From NCBI GenBank assembly GCA_016647705.1, contig CM028334.1, positions 13,115,546 to 13,179,545 on the forward strand: 64,000 nucleotides of DNA, in the 5' to 3' direction. Position numbers and translations under genes: made by a program. The DNA is from Eucommia ulmoides (Eukaryota; Streptophyta; Magnoliopsida; Garryales; Eucommiaceae). Below are positions 34,831-47,197 of this stretch, one piece after another; position 1 is the first letter of the stretch; the number at the start of each line of letters is the position of its first letter. A model generated the notes under the pieces. The model had not been told where the DNA came from and ran no database searches. It worked only from the letters and a program-made list of their open reading frames with translations.

Positions 34831-36715
34831 AAGTAGTATCAGAGTCATTATGTTGAATCAATCTCTCATAACTCTTTAATTGGAAGAATTATGTTCTTGA
34901 TATAGTGCTCAACAGGAGATTAAGAAGAAATGGCAATTACTATGCTTGTTGTTTGTAACTAAATAAAAGACTAAAATACCAATCATCACACGTATTGAAG
35001 TTTGAGGTTGAGCAATTGTGTTTTTGTGCTTCTCGTGCCACCTCATTCCAGAATGCTTGCTAGCTTGTGTGATGGGACATGCACTTTCCTGATATGTCTT
35101 AAATTTTTCCGGTTCAGCTTACCTTTCGCATTGCATTGAGAAATACTCTTAAAAAATGAAGCATCATCACTCTCTCCCTTGGTTTTGGATAAATATCAAA
35201 TGCCTCCCCTATTTGTTTCATAATATGAGTAACATCCCTTGCCAATAACGTTGGTTGACAAATAAAGACAGAAAACTTGAATTACCATTTCACCCTTCAA
35301 TTTGTCTTCTCTTTTGTTTATTTATTTGTTTTTATTTTCTCTTCTATTTTTTCCCTTCTCCATTTCTCTATAATATCTCACATTGTGAAATGGTAAACTT
35401 GAAGTTAGAGTTAAAATTAAGGATCCTAAAGTCCAAGCCACTTACTCAAGTCATAATCTCAAAATATCCTCGTATTTGCAAGTACTAATTGAGAGAGATC
35501 AAGAACATCAAATCCTTATGCAACTGCAACTAATATATTCTCTCAAATGTCACAAAAATGAAACCAAGAGTATTTCAAATATCAACCAACTAATAATACT
35601 AATAATTTTTTTTTACTTTATTTTTTTTAATTTTTCAAGTAAACCTCGACAGAGCTTAGATTTGCGAGCACCCTGGGCTTGGGTTACGGTACCCATTACT
35701 TAATACTGTAATACTTAAAAATAATATTTTTTTTATAACTCATTAATTAAAAAAAACATATTGATATGGGAAGTGGTATTAGAGCCCTTTGCATCTGTTC
35801 TGCGTTCTCCTTCCTATAACAAGTTTGGGCTGGTGAATTGATAGTGATAGATGTTGTATGGACAAGTCCACGGCTGAATAGTTCTGAACTTATATAGCAT
35901 TGAATATTTCAACTGCCTTTCATTACATTAATTACGTGGCAAGTGATTAACTTATAAAAAGTTAATCTTTAGTGTAATAACTATATATCCTTACTGAAGT
36001 TTTTAATAAATGAGAAGCTCAAAGGAATTTCTGAGCCTTAAATTGAATGGCTAGTTTATGTTTGGATGATATACCCCCATGGAATACTAAGTATCCAATA
36101 GTGACCTTGGAATCACATGCTAACCCCTCAGAATTGCATGCTAACCCCTGATTGAGGCTAAAAAAAATGTTGACACCAATTCCAAAGTTAGCTAGTTATT
36201 TGTTGGGATTTATTAAAAAACAAAAAACAAATCATATAATTGCATAATTGCTGAAAGTACTCTATTATATTTTATTATATTTTAAATTGATGAACTTATT
36301 ATCTTTTTTTGACTAATCGATAAAAGAAAATATATGAATCCTGCTAGTCGGTACTTGAGTTATGATGAACCAAATTGAACTGTTTTTAGTACATTAGTTG
36401 AAAGTGTAACGTATATCATTTGCCAATTCGTTATTATGTCTTTGTTTTGACACTTTGTATCCTTGAAGTTTGACCAAAATCTCACTTTGGTCCCTACAGT
36501 TTCAATTTAATTATATTAACATCTTTAGTGGCGTTTAATTAAGGTAACTTTCGAATAGCAAATTAAGTAAAACTGGGTTAGTGTCGTGTTAGTCGTGGAC
36601 CATAGGATTTGTCGTTGAATTAAAAGGACTAATTTAAAAGTACTATCTTTTATATAAATCGCAAAATTTTATTTTCATATTAAACGAGGAAAATAATGTT
36701 GATGAAAATTGACAG

Positions 36716-38050
36716 TTTTATGACGATTGATGGATCAGGTAAAATTTTAAATGTGGAAAAAAATATTATTATCCTATTATGCCATAGTCGTCTCGTCAGG
36801 AGAGTTTGTCCTGTGAGATATGATTGATCTTTACAAAAGAGCATGTTCTGTAGGATGTTGTTGTTGAGAATTGACAGAAGGGCAAATCCTACAGGTAGTT
36901 GAATATGTTGTTGATATGTTGAAACCTGACAGAAGGGTAAGTCTTGCAGGTAGTTGATCATGTTGTTGATATAATAGTTTATATCATTATGTTGCTCTTA
37001 CCATTGGAGATATTGAATGACCCTAACACTGATAGCCACCTTAGATGATACAGTTGTACAAGTTACGTTACTTTCGTAACTCCCAATTGTGAGGTGAAAC
37101 GATCATATGGTTAGTAGGAAAATATGTATACGATATTTTATTATATATAAAAATAATTGGATTGGTTATTTTAAATGTATAATTTTTATTGTGATGGTAG
37201 CAGAAGAATTTTATTTCGGCTCAGTGTGCGATTATATTTATATTATATTTTGAAAAGTGATATTTGATAAATATACTTGATTCATAAATTATTTTAATAT
37301 TATGAAGACAAGTACACCGATAAAGTGAGAGTATTGTCTTCTATGTAAATTATCAAATTATATTTTGTATTGCAATGTGAAAAAAAGAAAAAAAAAAGGT
37401 TTGTTAAAATGAATTATTTTATAACGTTATGCAGATCAAGTAAAATTTTAAATGCGGAAAGTGATTTTATTATCCGACTATGCCATATTTTGTCTCGTCA
37501 AAAGAGCATATCCTGCGAGATGTGGTTGGTCCTTACAGGAGGGCATGTCCAGTAGGACGTTATGTTGTGACCTGACAAGAGGACAAGATCTGCAGGGTGG
37601 TTGATATCTGTTGTTATTGTTGTTGTCATTATTGTTGTTGACGATGATGATTATCATGATGATATGATGGTTTATACCATGTGTTGGCTCCTACCATTAG
37701 AGATATTAAATGGCCTTAACACTGATTGCAATCTTAGATTGCACAGATGGACAGGTTACAGTACCATTATAACTCCCGATTTTGAGAAAAACGATCATAT
37801 GGCTGATAAGGAAGTATGGTATTTTATTATATAAAAGAGAGTTGATCTGTCAATTTCAATTCGGTTGTTCTGTTATGATGATATTTTTTTTGGGATTCGG
37901 ATACTACCCAGTATGATTATATTTTATTGAAAATTAAATTTTGATAAAAACACTTGATCTATAAAATAATTTTATATTATGGATACAGTACATCGACTAA
38001 AACATTCAGATATATATTGGTCTACTACTAATAATAGGCGAAGTCAGAGT
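36716..38050. repeat. Tandem duplication of about 700 bp
   Basis: Text beginning near 36725 (GGTAAAATTTTAAATGTGG) recurs near 37436 (AGTAAAATTTTAAATGCGG). Both are followed by matching segments (for example CGATCATATGG and a TATTTTATTATAT end). The copies are diverged. Confidence 0.8.
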
Positions 38051-38119
38051 GTAGGGTAATTGTTGAAATTTTTGTGGGGCTATGTGAAATATTTTTATAT
38101 GCACACTACGTGAGTATTG

Positions 38120-38400
38120 ACCATTTGTGATGTATATGGTTTTTGTAGTTTGACACGTATTTATGAGTTTCAAGATATAATTATATATTTGAGATGTATT
38201 TATGTAGTTGAGATACATTTACGTGTTTCGATGTATTTACGGGTTTTCAGATATATTTATGCGTTTTGGAATATATTGATGTATTTCGAGACGTATTTAT
38301 GTGATTAATACGTACTTATGTGTCTTGAGACGAATTTATGTGGTTAAAACGTACTTATGTATTTGAGGGGTATTTATGTATTTTCGAACGTATGGCGAAA
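38120..38400. repeat. Minisatellite of about 20 bp units
   Basis: Roughly a dozen degenerate copies of a unit like GAGACGTATTTATGTGTTT. Non-coding. Confidence 0.75.
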
Positions 38401-38897
38401 AACTTATTACTGAAGTTTGGATCCTATTGATATTTATGGAAAAATTTATAAGATTATTGAAATTTTAATGTGGATATTGGAGATGATTATTTTCAGTCGC
38501 ATAGGGCAGTCTACGAGGTATTTGGACTATCTATTGGTTAAGATGTTGATTTTTGCGATATGTTGGCTTGAAATGTTGCATGAAATTAATAAACGCTGAT
38601 TATGGGATATGGCAGTGGACTTAAAAAGTCATGCCAAGTGAAAAAAAATTATCGAGGTTGTAGACTTGATGGAATTGAGATAGACCCAATTCAAATGAGA
38701 CTATCGTGATATTTTAAAAATATTTTTATTGGTTGTATATAAACATTATTGCTATTTTTATCTGAATAGTACAGTGGGAGCGTGGTAGTGACTTTTGGTT
38801 ATTATTGTTAATTGAGAGTGATAAGTACGGTGCGATTCTGAATTATTATTGTTTTGAATGAAATTTTGAGGACGGAATTTATTTAAGGGAGACATAT

Positions 38898-40338
38898 TGT
38901 AATACCCCAAAAATTTATATTTTTGAAAATATTATTTTATATAAATTTAATATTTTTGGGAGATAGTTTTATAAATTTGTGGTATAATTATATATTTGAC
39001 AATCTTTGGAGTTAAATGTTAAATTTATATTTTTAAAAATATTATTTTATATAAGTTTAATATTTTTGAGTTATTTTGTATATTATAAAAAATTATAATA
39101 AATATTTGATAATTTTTAGGGGATAAGTGTAATTATTAGGTTGAATATGAATTACTTTATAATTGTTGGGTATTAATTGTAATTGTTTTCAAAATCTTAA
39201 CAGGTAAGTAACAAACTTGTGGCTAATACTTAAAGGAATTAAAGAAAAAAAAAATGCTAAAAAACAAATTGGCCATGAATTGAATTCTCTCATTTATACA
39301 TGATATATATATATATATATAAACACACACATACACACACACATCATATAATGGGAAAGAGGGAGAAAAAAAAGGTAGAAGAAACGAGAAAGGCAGGAGA
39401 GGAAAAAGGAAGATCAAAAGAGAAAAATAAAAATTTATACCATACGATTTTGATTCGGTTTTGGGTTCGGATTTCAAGTTGAATTTTTAACTCTTTTAAT
39501 AGATGTATTTAATTTCTCTATTGTAATATCTATGTTATTATTGCCGTAGAATTATAGTTGTTAATTTTCATGAAATAATTATGATTATGTAAAAATTATG
39601 TGGAAATCATGCATATATGTTTAATTTGTTGTATTAATTAGATACACGTATTAGATGAGTTCAAATTCTATTGAGCGTTGGCTCACAACCCCACAGTTTT
39701 GATTGTAGGGCCAGTGAGAATGAGATTGTGCCTGGGGATTTTATTTTAATTTTATTTTAATTTATAAAATTATATTTATTATTTACTGTTGTAAAAATTA
39801 ACTCGATAAATCGATAAATTGCGTATAATCACTTTATTAGATGTTACCAATATCAACAGATGTTGATACTGTTGTTCATCCAACAATATATCTACATGAT
39901 ATATCTAATAAATCCACTGCTCAATTTATTAAATATATCTAATAAATGTTGGAACTTTATTATATCTAATAAATGTTGAAACTTTAATTCTCTAAAGAGA
40001 GAATTAATAAATATACATAAACAGACCACAATAACGGAAGAATTAATAAATATCGGTTATTGGTCTCTATTTGCTTATATATCCATTTATATTCATATAA
40101 ATTGATATTAGTAAATATAAATAAAAGGGTGAGAATATAAAAATATTGTTATTCGATTTTAGTTTTATTTCTCCGAGAGGAGAAACTGCGTAGCAGCCCT
40201 AAGAAACATGGTCGTTACAGAGTGGTATCGAAGCAAAATTATTAATAATTTTAATTTATTTATAAATGATAAAATATTTGGGGTAGAATTCTTTATAGGA
40301 GAAACCGTGTGGCAGTCCTAGAAAATCGGACCATTACA
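38898..40338 (+). repeat. 3' LTR of the large Gypsy-type element
   Basis: Uninterrupted copy. It has a 42-bp LTR-end block twice (40178-40219 and 40297-40338), the first followed by a primer-site-like TGGTATCGAAGCA (40223-40235). Confidence 0.85.
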
Positions 40339-40644
40339 TCGAATGACATAAAATTAAGAAAAAATGACTCAAACATGTTATGTGTTTAGAAACAGTTTAT
40401 TGTTTTATTTTTGTGTTCTTAATCTTATAATACAGTTGATTAATTTGTGTAGGAAAAATAATTGGATTGAATATAGAAAATTCTGGTTATGTGTATTGTT
40501 TTTGTTTGGGTTTACTGTTTTTGTTTATGTTTAAATTGACATTTTTGTGCTTTATAAATGGTGAATTGTTCCTTTTATTTTTCAGGGAGTATTTTCTTGT
40601 TAATTCCTTCTGTCCACGTGCTCGACCACTTTTACTATTGTGGA

Positions 40645-42700
40645 ACATGCTAATGATGAGGGTTCTTCTACATCCCTCAAAAGTGACCCTCTACTACTGA
40701 AAAACCACCATTACCTAAAAAGGTGAACAAATATGGTACTACCAATAGGAAAGTGTCTGAGGTCTGGGCTTATTTTGTAAATTTTTTTGATGAGGATGGA
40801 GATCAAATGGCATCATGTAAATGTTGTGCGAAAGAATATCATGCAAATCCAAAAATTCATGAGACAAGTAATTTAAAGGCTCATCTTGTTAATTGTCCCA
40901 ATTATCCATATAGGGAGTTGCCTAAGGGACAAACTCAATTAATTACGCATCTTAAAAATGATGGACAAGATGGGGTTAGTCTTATAGCAACTAGTTTTTT
41001 CGTGGATAAAACTATAAGAGCTCTTGCAGAAATGGTTATTTTAGATGAACTACCATTTAAATTTGTTGGAAATTATGGGTTTAAAAGGTTTTGTAACGTT
41101 TTGCAACCTAAATTTAAAAATATTACATGTCATACTATGGTTGCTAGAGATGTTGTGAAGATATATCACAAGGAGAGAGAGAATTTGAAGAAAATTTTGG
41201 AGGGCCATAGAATATGTTTAACCACAGACACTTGAACTTCAATACAGAATTTGAATTACATGTGTCTTACTTGTCATTTTATTGATGATGATTGAGTTTT
41301 GCATAAAAGAATATTAAGTTTTTGTCTTTTTGAAAATTATAAAGGGGAAACAATTGAGAAAAAAATTGAATCGTGCTTGCGTGAATGGAGTATTAATAGT
41401 TATTTTACTTTGACAATTGATAATGCTAAGTTCTAATAGCACTACTATTAAATTGTTACATATGCGTTGTTGTGTTCATATTTTGAATTTGATTGTGTGT
41501 GATAGATTGAAAGAACTTCATGAATCAATAGTTAAGGTTTGAGAAACGGTTAGATATGTTAAGTCATCTCCGAATAGATTTTAGGCTTCTAAAAAATGTA
41601 TAGAACTGCTTAAAATTGAATTGAAAAGTCTCTTGTATCTTGGTGTTCCAACTCATTGGAATTCCACATATAAGATGCTAGCGAGTGCTAAAAAAATTGA
41701 AAAAGCTTTTGTTAGATTGGAGGATAAGGATGGAAAATATCGTGATCACTTTTTTAATAAAGATATTTGTGAGAATAATGGAAGCCCACCAAATAATCTA
41801 GACTGGGAAAATGTTCGTTGTTTTGTGAAATTTTTTAGGCTATTTTATTTGGTTTTAAATCGATTTTTGGGTACTTTGCTTGTTACTTCAAATATGTTTT
41901 TTGATGAGATAATATAATTCATTGAAATATAAATGAGTTAATTCAAAGTATAGATCATTTGCTATCAAAATGGATTTTAATATGAAAGCAAAGTTTGATA
42001 AATATTGGGGGGTTAAAGATAAAATAAATTTTCTTCTATATGTTGCTATAGTTTTGGATCCAAGAAAAAAAAAAGTCTTATCTTCAGTTTTGTTTCTTCA
42101 ATATGTATGATGAAGAGCATGCAAATTCGTTGATTGGGAAAGTAAAAGATGTTTTGAATCGATTGTTTGATTGTTATGCTTCTTTTGAATTGCTAACTGT
42201 TCAAATTGTTTCCGGTGGTACACTAGTGGGGTTAGTAGAATTTCAAATAAGTCAGTTAATGTGGATGTGGATGATCTCCATAAATTAATCTCTTCTCGTT
42301 TTCAAATTTTTTTAGAGGAAAGACAATCGTTGGGGGGGAAAATAAGGTAAAGAAATATTTGGTTGAAAATTCCAAATGTGTAAGTGATGTGAATTTTGAT
42401 ATCTTAAATTGGTGGAAGAGTAGCAGTAGTAGGTTATGAGTGTTGTCTCGATTGGCAAATGGTGTGTTGGCTATACCCATTTATACGGTTGCTTTGGAAT
42501 CGACATTGAGTATTGGGGGGCGTGTGTTTGATCTGTTTCGTAGCTCTTTATCTCCAATGATGGTAGAAGCTCTTATTTGTTATCAAAATTGGCTTCAAGC
42601 TTCTATGCTGATTTCAATTCGAAAGGGGGTGGACGATGTTGAGGAAATGCAAGGAGATTTAGGAAATTTAAATTATATTGTTTTTTCGTTGTTTTTTTAA
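40645..42700 (+). pseudogene. hAT transposase remnant (RICESLEEPER-like, BED zinc finger to hATC)
   Basis: Plus-strand frames give, in order: an N-terminal leader (NDEGSSTSLKSDP), a BED-type zinc finger (WAYFVNFFDEDGD, CKCCAKEYHAN, NLKAHLVNC; about 40760-40905), an RNase H-like catalytic region in pieces (41000-41930, including CLTTDT before the expected W-T-S, and THWNSTYKML), and the C-terminal hATC dimerisation domain (DVLAIP-like GVLAIPIYTVALESTLS, GRVFDLFRSSLSPMMVEALICYQNWL; 42450-42610). Lesions seen: a frame change between the leader and the zinc finger (about 40690-40720), an in-frame TGA after CLTTDT at about 41233-41235, and several later stops and frame changes. Plain DNA-transposon gene, no longer coding a full transposase. 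Confidence 0.9.
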
Positions 42701-43316
42701 TTAAATGTTTCATAAGGTTCAGAGCAAGATTAGATTGATTTTTTCTTTGATTTTTGCAGGGGATTTGAATTTGGATATAATATCAAATCCTTCGCAAGGC
42801 TTATCTTCAACTCAGGTTATTTATATAATTGTTTATTTTTATTATCTTCTCTTATTTTTATATTATTTTAATAATAATTTATTTTTTTAGGTAATTTCTT
42901 AAAGTTCCATCTACAATGTGAATGGAGAAAAATTGGAATACTCATCGCCTCATCGGTTTTGTTTGTGTTAAAATTATAATTTTTTATTTTTTCATTTCAT
43001 TTAAGAGTTAAGACTGATTATTATTTTAAATTGGGTTCTATTGGTAGTTACCATAGTATTAGTTTTGGATTTTTTTTAGGATGTGATTTATTTTTTTTCC
43101 GAATGGTTTGTTGAAATGAGATATTGTTGAATTTTTTTATTAATTTTTGATTGGTTTGTTGAAAAATAAGTGTTTTATAGATAAATTCAACCTTAGTGTT
43201 AAACCATTTTATTTGACCCGATCACACCAGACCCAACTCGACTTCACCCAAATCGTTACCCGACCCAACAAACCTGCTCGAACTCGCCCGGTAATTGAAA
43301 GACCTGAAATATATTG

Positions 43317-44670
43317 TGTCGAACCCAAGATTTTGATGAACAATAAAGTATTGATATTTTTTGTGGAACTAATGATTTTATCGTGTGTTTTAGATTTATA
43401 GTTCCATGCGTGTGATTAAGAATAATATATGATGAAGAAAACATATATGGTGCAAGATGGATGTAATGAAGATATGAAGAGTTTTGAAGACTTTGAAAAA
43501 AAATAGGTGAAAATAACTCTTTACTTATATACTCTTAATACAACCCGAATTAGGATCACACACGACATTTAAAATGAGTTAATTCTATGTGTGTCATGAT
43601 AAGAAGTGATAAGTTTAAGATCCTAAAATGAGATATTGTATCTGTTCCTTATGTGAAATGAATTTGATAATTGACGTAATTGAAAAATATGTTTTAAAGT
43701 ATAAAAAGTTGAGTTTTCGAGTCAATTCGCTCAACCGAGAAAAGTAATCGGTCAACTAAATCAAATAGTAAGTTTTTGAGTTAAAATGAAGTGTTACTGA
43801 TCCATTCGGTCAACCAAATGAAGAAGGTGGATCAACCATTTGAAATAGTAGCTGAAATAGGTAAAAAAGTTAGCACACTGATCCAATCGGTTAACCAAAT
43901 GAAGATGGCCGGTCAACCGTTTAAGTTAGTAGATGAAATATTGGAAAACTGGAAGACATTGGTCCAATCAGTTAACCGACTAGGCATGGTCAGTCAACTG
44001 ACTGGTCTAGTGCCAACAGCTAATTCGAAGCTGGCACAAGTCGGCTAATCGACTGATTCAGTTGAGATTTCAGCTGATTTGGTCTTTTAGTAAAAAGCTA
44101 TGTATTTTTTATGATTTCAAGAGAGAGATTTGGGATATTTGAAGATAATTGAGATATTAACAACCTAATATGTGATCCCTATTGATATAATCCATATATT
44201 TTGAGATTCTCCTAATTTAAATGATTTAATACTTCCTATTTCTATGGTTTTAAATTCAGAATAGTTTTACGTTCTTAAATGAGAGATTTGATAGTTATTT
44301 TTAAGTGAAATATAAATGAAATAAAAAGTAATGATATATGTGTTCTTAGAGTGTCATTTTATGGCATATCTTTGAAAAACTAACCATTGGAAGACTTGTT
44401 TTTGATCTTTTAATATAAACTTGCGGGAATTGAGTTTAGCACATCAAGAACAAGCAGTTTGATCTTTTATGAGAGTGAGATTTAGGCTGATATTTTTATG
44501 AGATATTTATTATAAGTTCTTGATCTAAAATGCTTGTTGTTTGGCGTCACCAATTTGAGTTCTATTTGCTATATTGTCATTGCTTTCGGTGTTTTTCCAG
44601 TGAGATCTATCCAAGATTTTTAATTCACTTGAAAGTTTTATTTATATTGATTGTTTGGCATAGGATTGTT

Positions 44671-44717
<47 letters not shown>

Positions 44718-45466
44718 TTTTAACTTAAAAACCTGAAATTTTTTTTAAGCAATTTTGCCTATTTATTTAATTAAGTGCTTAATTTGTGTTACCCACATTA
44801 TTTATTAATCAGATTTGAATTTTCTCCTATTGTATCTATCATATAGTAATTATTCGGGACATTAATTGAGTATATTCGTATTGAGGTGATAGAATCTTCT
44901 TGTGGGAAGAAACTCAGTTTTATTTTTATTTTTATTTTTGTATTTGTGAGTTTGATTTGATCATTGTCCTGGTAAAAAGATTAAGTTATTCTTTTCTCTT
45001 AAAAAAAATTAGGTTTTGATTCATCCTACAATTAAATTATTTTTTAGTGATTTGTAAAGGTTCATCATTCTTTGGGAAAAGGATAATGAGAGAGTGTTAG
45101 ATTTATCTTTAGCCTAATAAAAAGATAGGGTTCATCTTTGGCCTGTGAAAAGGGTAAATTCTAAAGGTGCCTATAAAAGAATCATGAATTGTAATCAAGG
45201 AGTTCAGTGGATTGGGAATCTCTTGGAGCTCGAGGGATTGGATATAAGCAAGATTAGCTTGACCGAACTAGGATAAATTCTTGTGTGCTGTATTGATTTA
45301 TTTTATATCATGTGTTTAGGTGTGCACTTAGTATTAAACACATATCCGTTACGTATAAAGATAATAATTGATTAGGAAAGTTAATTATTTGTGTTTACGT
45401 GTTGGATTGTTAAATTTTTATAACTATCCAATCCACTTCCCTCTTGTGTAACTCTTTGGGCCAACA
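43317..45466 (+). mobile_element. Solo LTR, about 2.15 kb, copy 2
   Basis: Starts TGTCGAACCC and ends GGCCAACA. The flanks TATTG (43312-43316) and TATCG (45467-45471) match at 4 of 5. Same family as 22436-24811 but opposite orientation. GGTTAACC-type motifs lie at 43720-44060 in units of about 80-90 bp. An (AT)n microsatellite (44673-44714) lies inside. Confidence 0.72.
44673..44714. repeat. (AT)n microsatellite in solo LTR copy 2
   Basis: About 20 uninterrupted AT units; absent from the inverted copy at 22436-24811. Confidence 0.9.
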
Positions 45467-45471
45467 TATCG

Positions 45472-47197
45472 TATTCATCCAACAATTTGATCAATAACGG
45501 GCCAAATTTTCCTCACCTAATCACCATCAGGTCAGGTGGTTGGTGATTGATCACGATACATTTTGTGTGATCTAATATTACTAAATTAAGTTTTGCTAAT
45601 CTCTTAAATAAATTAAATTAATAGAATTAATTTATTTTATTTGTTTTTGTAGATTTTTGGAAATGGTACAAAACCACGTTAATTTGGAGCAAAATGCAAA
45701 GAAAATGATCAACTGGATAAAAGTCGTGATTTACAGCATTAAAATGAAGACCACTGTTTACTCTTTTGTACATAATTAATTGCACAGTTGGAATTTTGGG
45801 ATGAAATAAGTTGTATATAAAACTAAACTCTTTAAGTTTTCCAACAACTGATCATATAATCAAATTGGAGTTCCTATAAAAAAAGATATAGATATTTGAA
45901 GTTGACCCTATCTGTTTGCCAAATACTCCACGACTCGGCTCCTTTCCACCGCTCAACTACTCTCTGGGGCTTAGCTCAGAAATTTATGATTTTTGGACCC
46001 CAATTTCTTCTTATGGGTGGCCTTTACATATCAAATGTACACCACACTTTGGGGAATTACTTGAGGTCATTTGCAACTTTTATTTTATTTTATTTTTGCT
46101 TTTGTTTTGCTTTTAGGGAATTTAGTATGTTGGCATGATAGTTGTCTTACAAACAAGAAGCGAAACAAAATGAGTGATCCCAACCATTTTTTCTTACATT
46201 ATATGGAGAAGGTGGAGGCCATCATTTTGGGCGGAAGGTGGGACATTTTTTCTTGATAATTTGGAGAGGTGGAGACCATTTTTTGAGGCACTATTAATAC
46301 TTTCTTCCATTATTCAAGAAGGGAGGAAGACTTCAGCCAATTTTTTTCCTTTAGGCATTTTTGTACATAGTTAGGATAGTTTTCTCTCCATCCTCTTCTC
46401 CTCTTCTTGAAGGTAGAAGGCTAAAATCACAAGAGAAAAGTGATAATTGCATTTTCAAGAATTTTATCCGAGAAAACACCATATTTTACTACGATGAAAG
46501 GTTAAACGTCCTTCACCGGGTTAGAAGGTAATGTACTTTAGATTTATGTAATATTATATTTTTCTATTTTATGTTTGGACATTGCGTAAATAATTGTGTG
46601 GCATGAATAATGTTCTTAATTTTGATTTTATTGTGGTTGGATTTATTGTCAAAATGTTCTTGTAGAGATTTTGATTTAGATCCGATTACTACTAGAACAT
46701 TAGATCATATATCTATGATCTAGATATAATAGTCATACAATTGTATTCTTGGGGGATTGATTATTGGTCTGGATGGTTTATGCCTATATTTTAATTCACC
46801 ATAGATTAGTGTAATGTAAGAATTAAATACAAAATATAGATCATGCCGGAGAATAACAATCCATATCTTTCAGAGTAGTTTCGACTTGTAGTTGAAAATA
46901 CTCGTTTACACAAATCCGATTTGACTAGAAAATATAAGAAAAACATAATATCCAAAACGCTAAACTCACAATTCCTAACCCAATACTTTATTTTCTTTCG
47001 TTTATAGATTTAGTATATTTTTTTTTTAATTTTATTTTAAAAACAAAACTAAAAAAAATCAAATCTCGTTTTCACCAAAGGAAGAAAAATAATTAGAAAT
47101 CGATAGTTACAAGACTGATCTATGTGGTTCGACATCATACTTGAACGTCGTACTACATTGGTATCGCCGTATCAATTAAGGGTATTATTTTTTAGCA
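45472..47197 (+). mobile_element. 5' LTR region of a Gypsy fossil (start uncertain)
   Basis: The sequence ends TTTAGCA at 47197 and is followed by a primer site TGGTGTCGTTGCTAGGGA (47207-47224), a variant of the TGGCGCCGTTGCCGGGGA site used by Athila/Tat-lineage Gypsy elements. The LTR start is not resolved; it lies at or after 45472. No second LTR copy was found in the window. Confidence 0.6.

Larger units (their letters stand above)
34831..38897 (+). other. Interior of the large LTR element, no pol detected
   Basis: After the primer site there is no protein of a known retrotransposon family. The 5' two thirds are AT-rich unique sequence; the 3' third is tandem repeats listed separately. 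Confidence 0.6.
24880..40338 (+). mobile_element. Large non-autonomous Gypsy-type LTR element, 5' LTR split by later insertions
   Basis: Right LTR 38898-40338 starts TGTAATACCCC and ends ACCATTACA. The left LTR is in two parts (24880-25294 and 33939-34830), separated by a pararetrovirus fossil and a Helitron. A primer site TAGTATCAGAGTCA (34834-34847) follows the left LTR, and a purine stretch AAGGGAGACATA precedes the right one. Flanks TCCAA (24875-24879) and TCGAA (40339-40343) match at 4 of 5. The 4-kb interior (34831-38897) shows no gag or pol, only tandem repeats near its 3' end. Old: both LTRs are visibly diverged. Confidence 0.85.
18557..43310 (+). mobile_element. Old hAT transposon interpreted as the container of a nested stack
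   Basis: The right part (40640-43300) is a clear hAT transposase remnant followed by a subterminal stretch rich in CCCGACCCAAC-type repeats (43215-43290). The left part begins at TAGGGTTGTG (18571) with a similar run of CCGACCCACCC and CGGGTCGGGT motifs (18590-18670), the usual plant hAT subterminal style. Everything between is accounted for by insertions (18932-21649, 22436-24811, 24880-40338) and short unassigned spacers. That the two parts belong to one element is an inference; matching terminal repeats and an 8-bp duplication were not confirmed. Confidence 0.4.

Noticed and set aside
46071-46374. Small open frames in 45.9-46.4 kb
   Set aside because: They fall in the presumed LTR of a Gypsy fossil and show no domain; duplicated 'ggagaaggtggaggcca' text explains their length.
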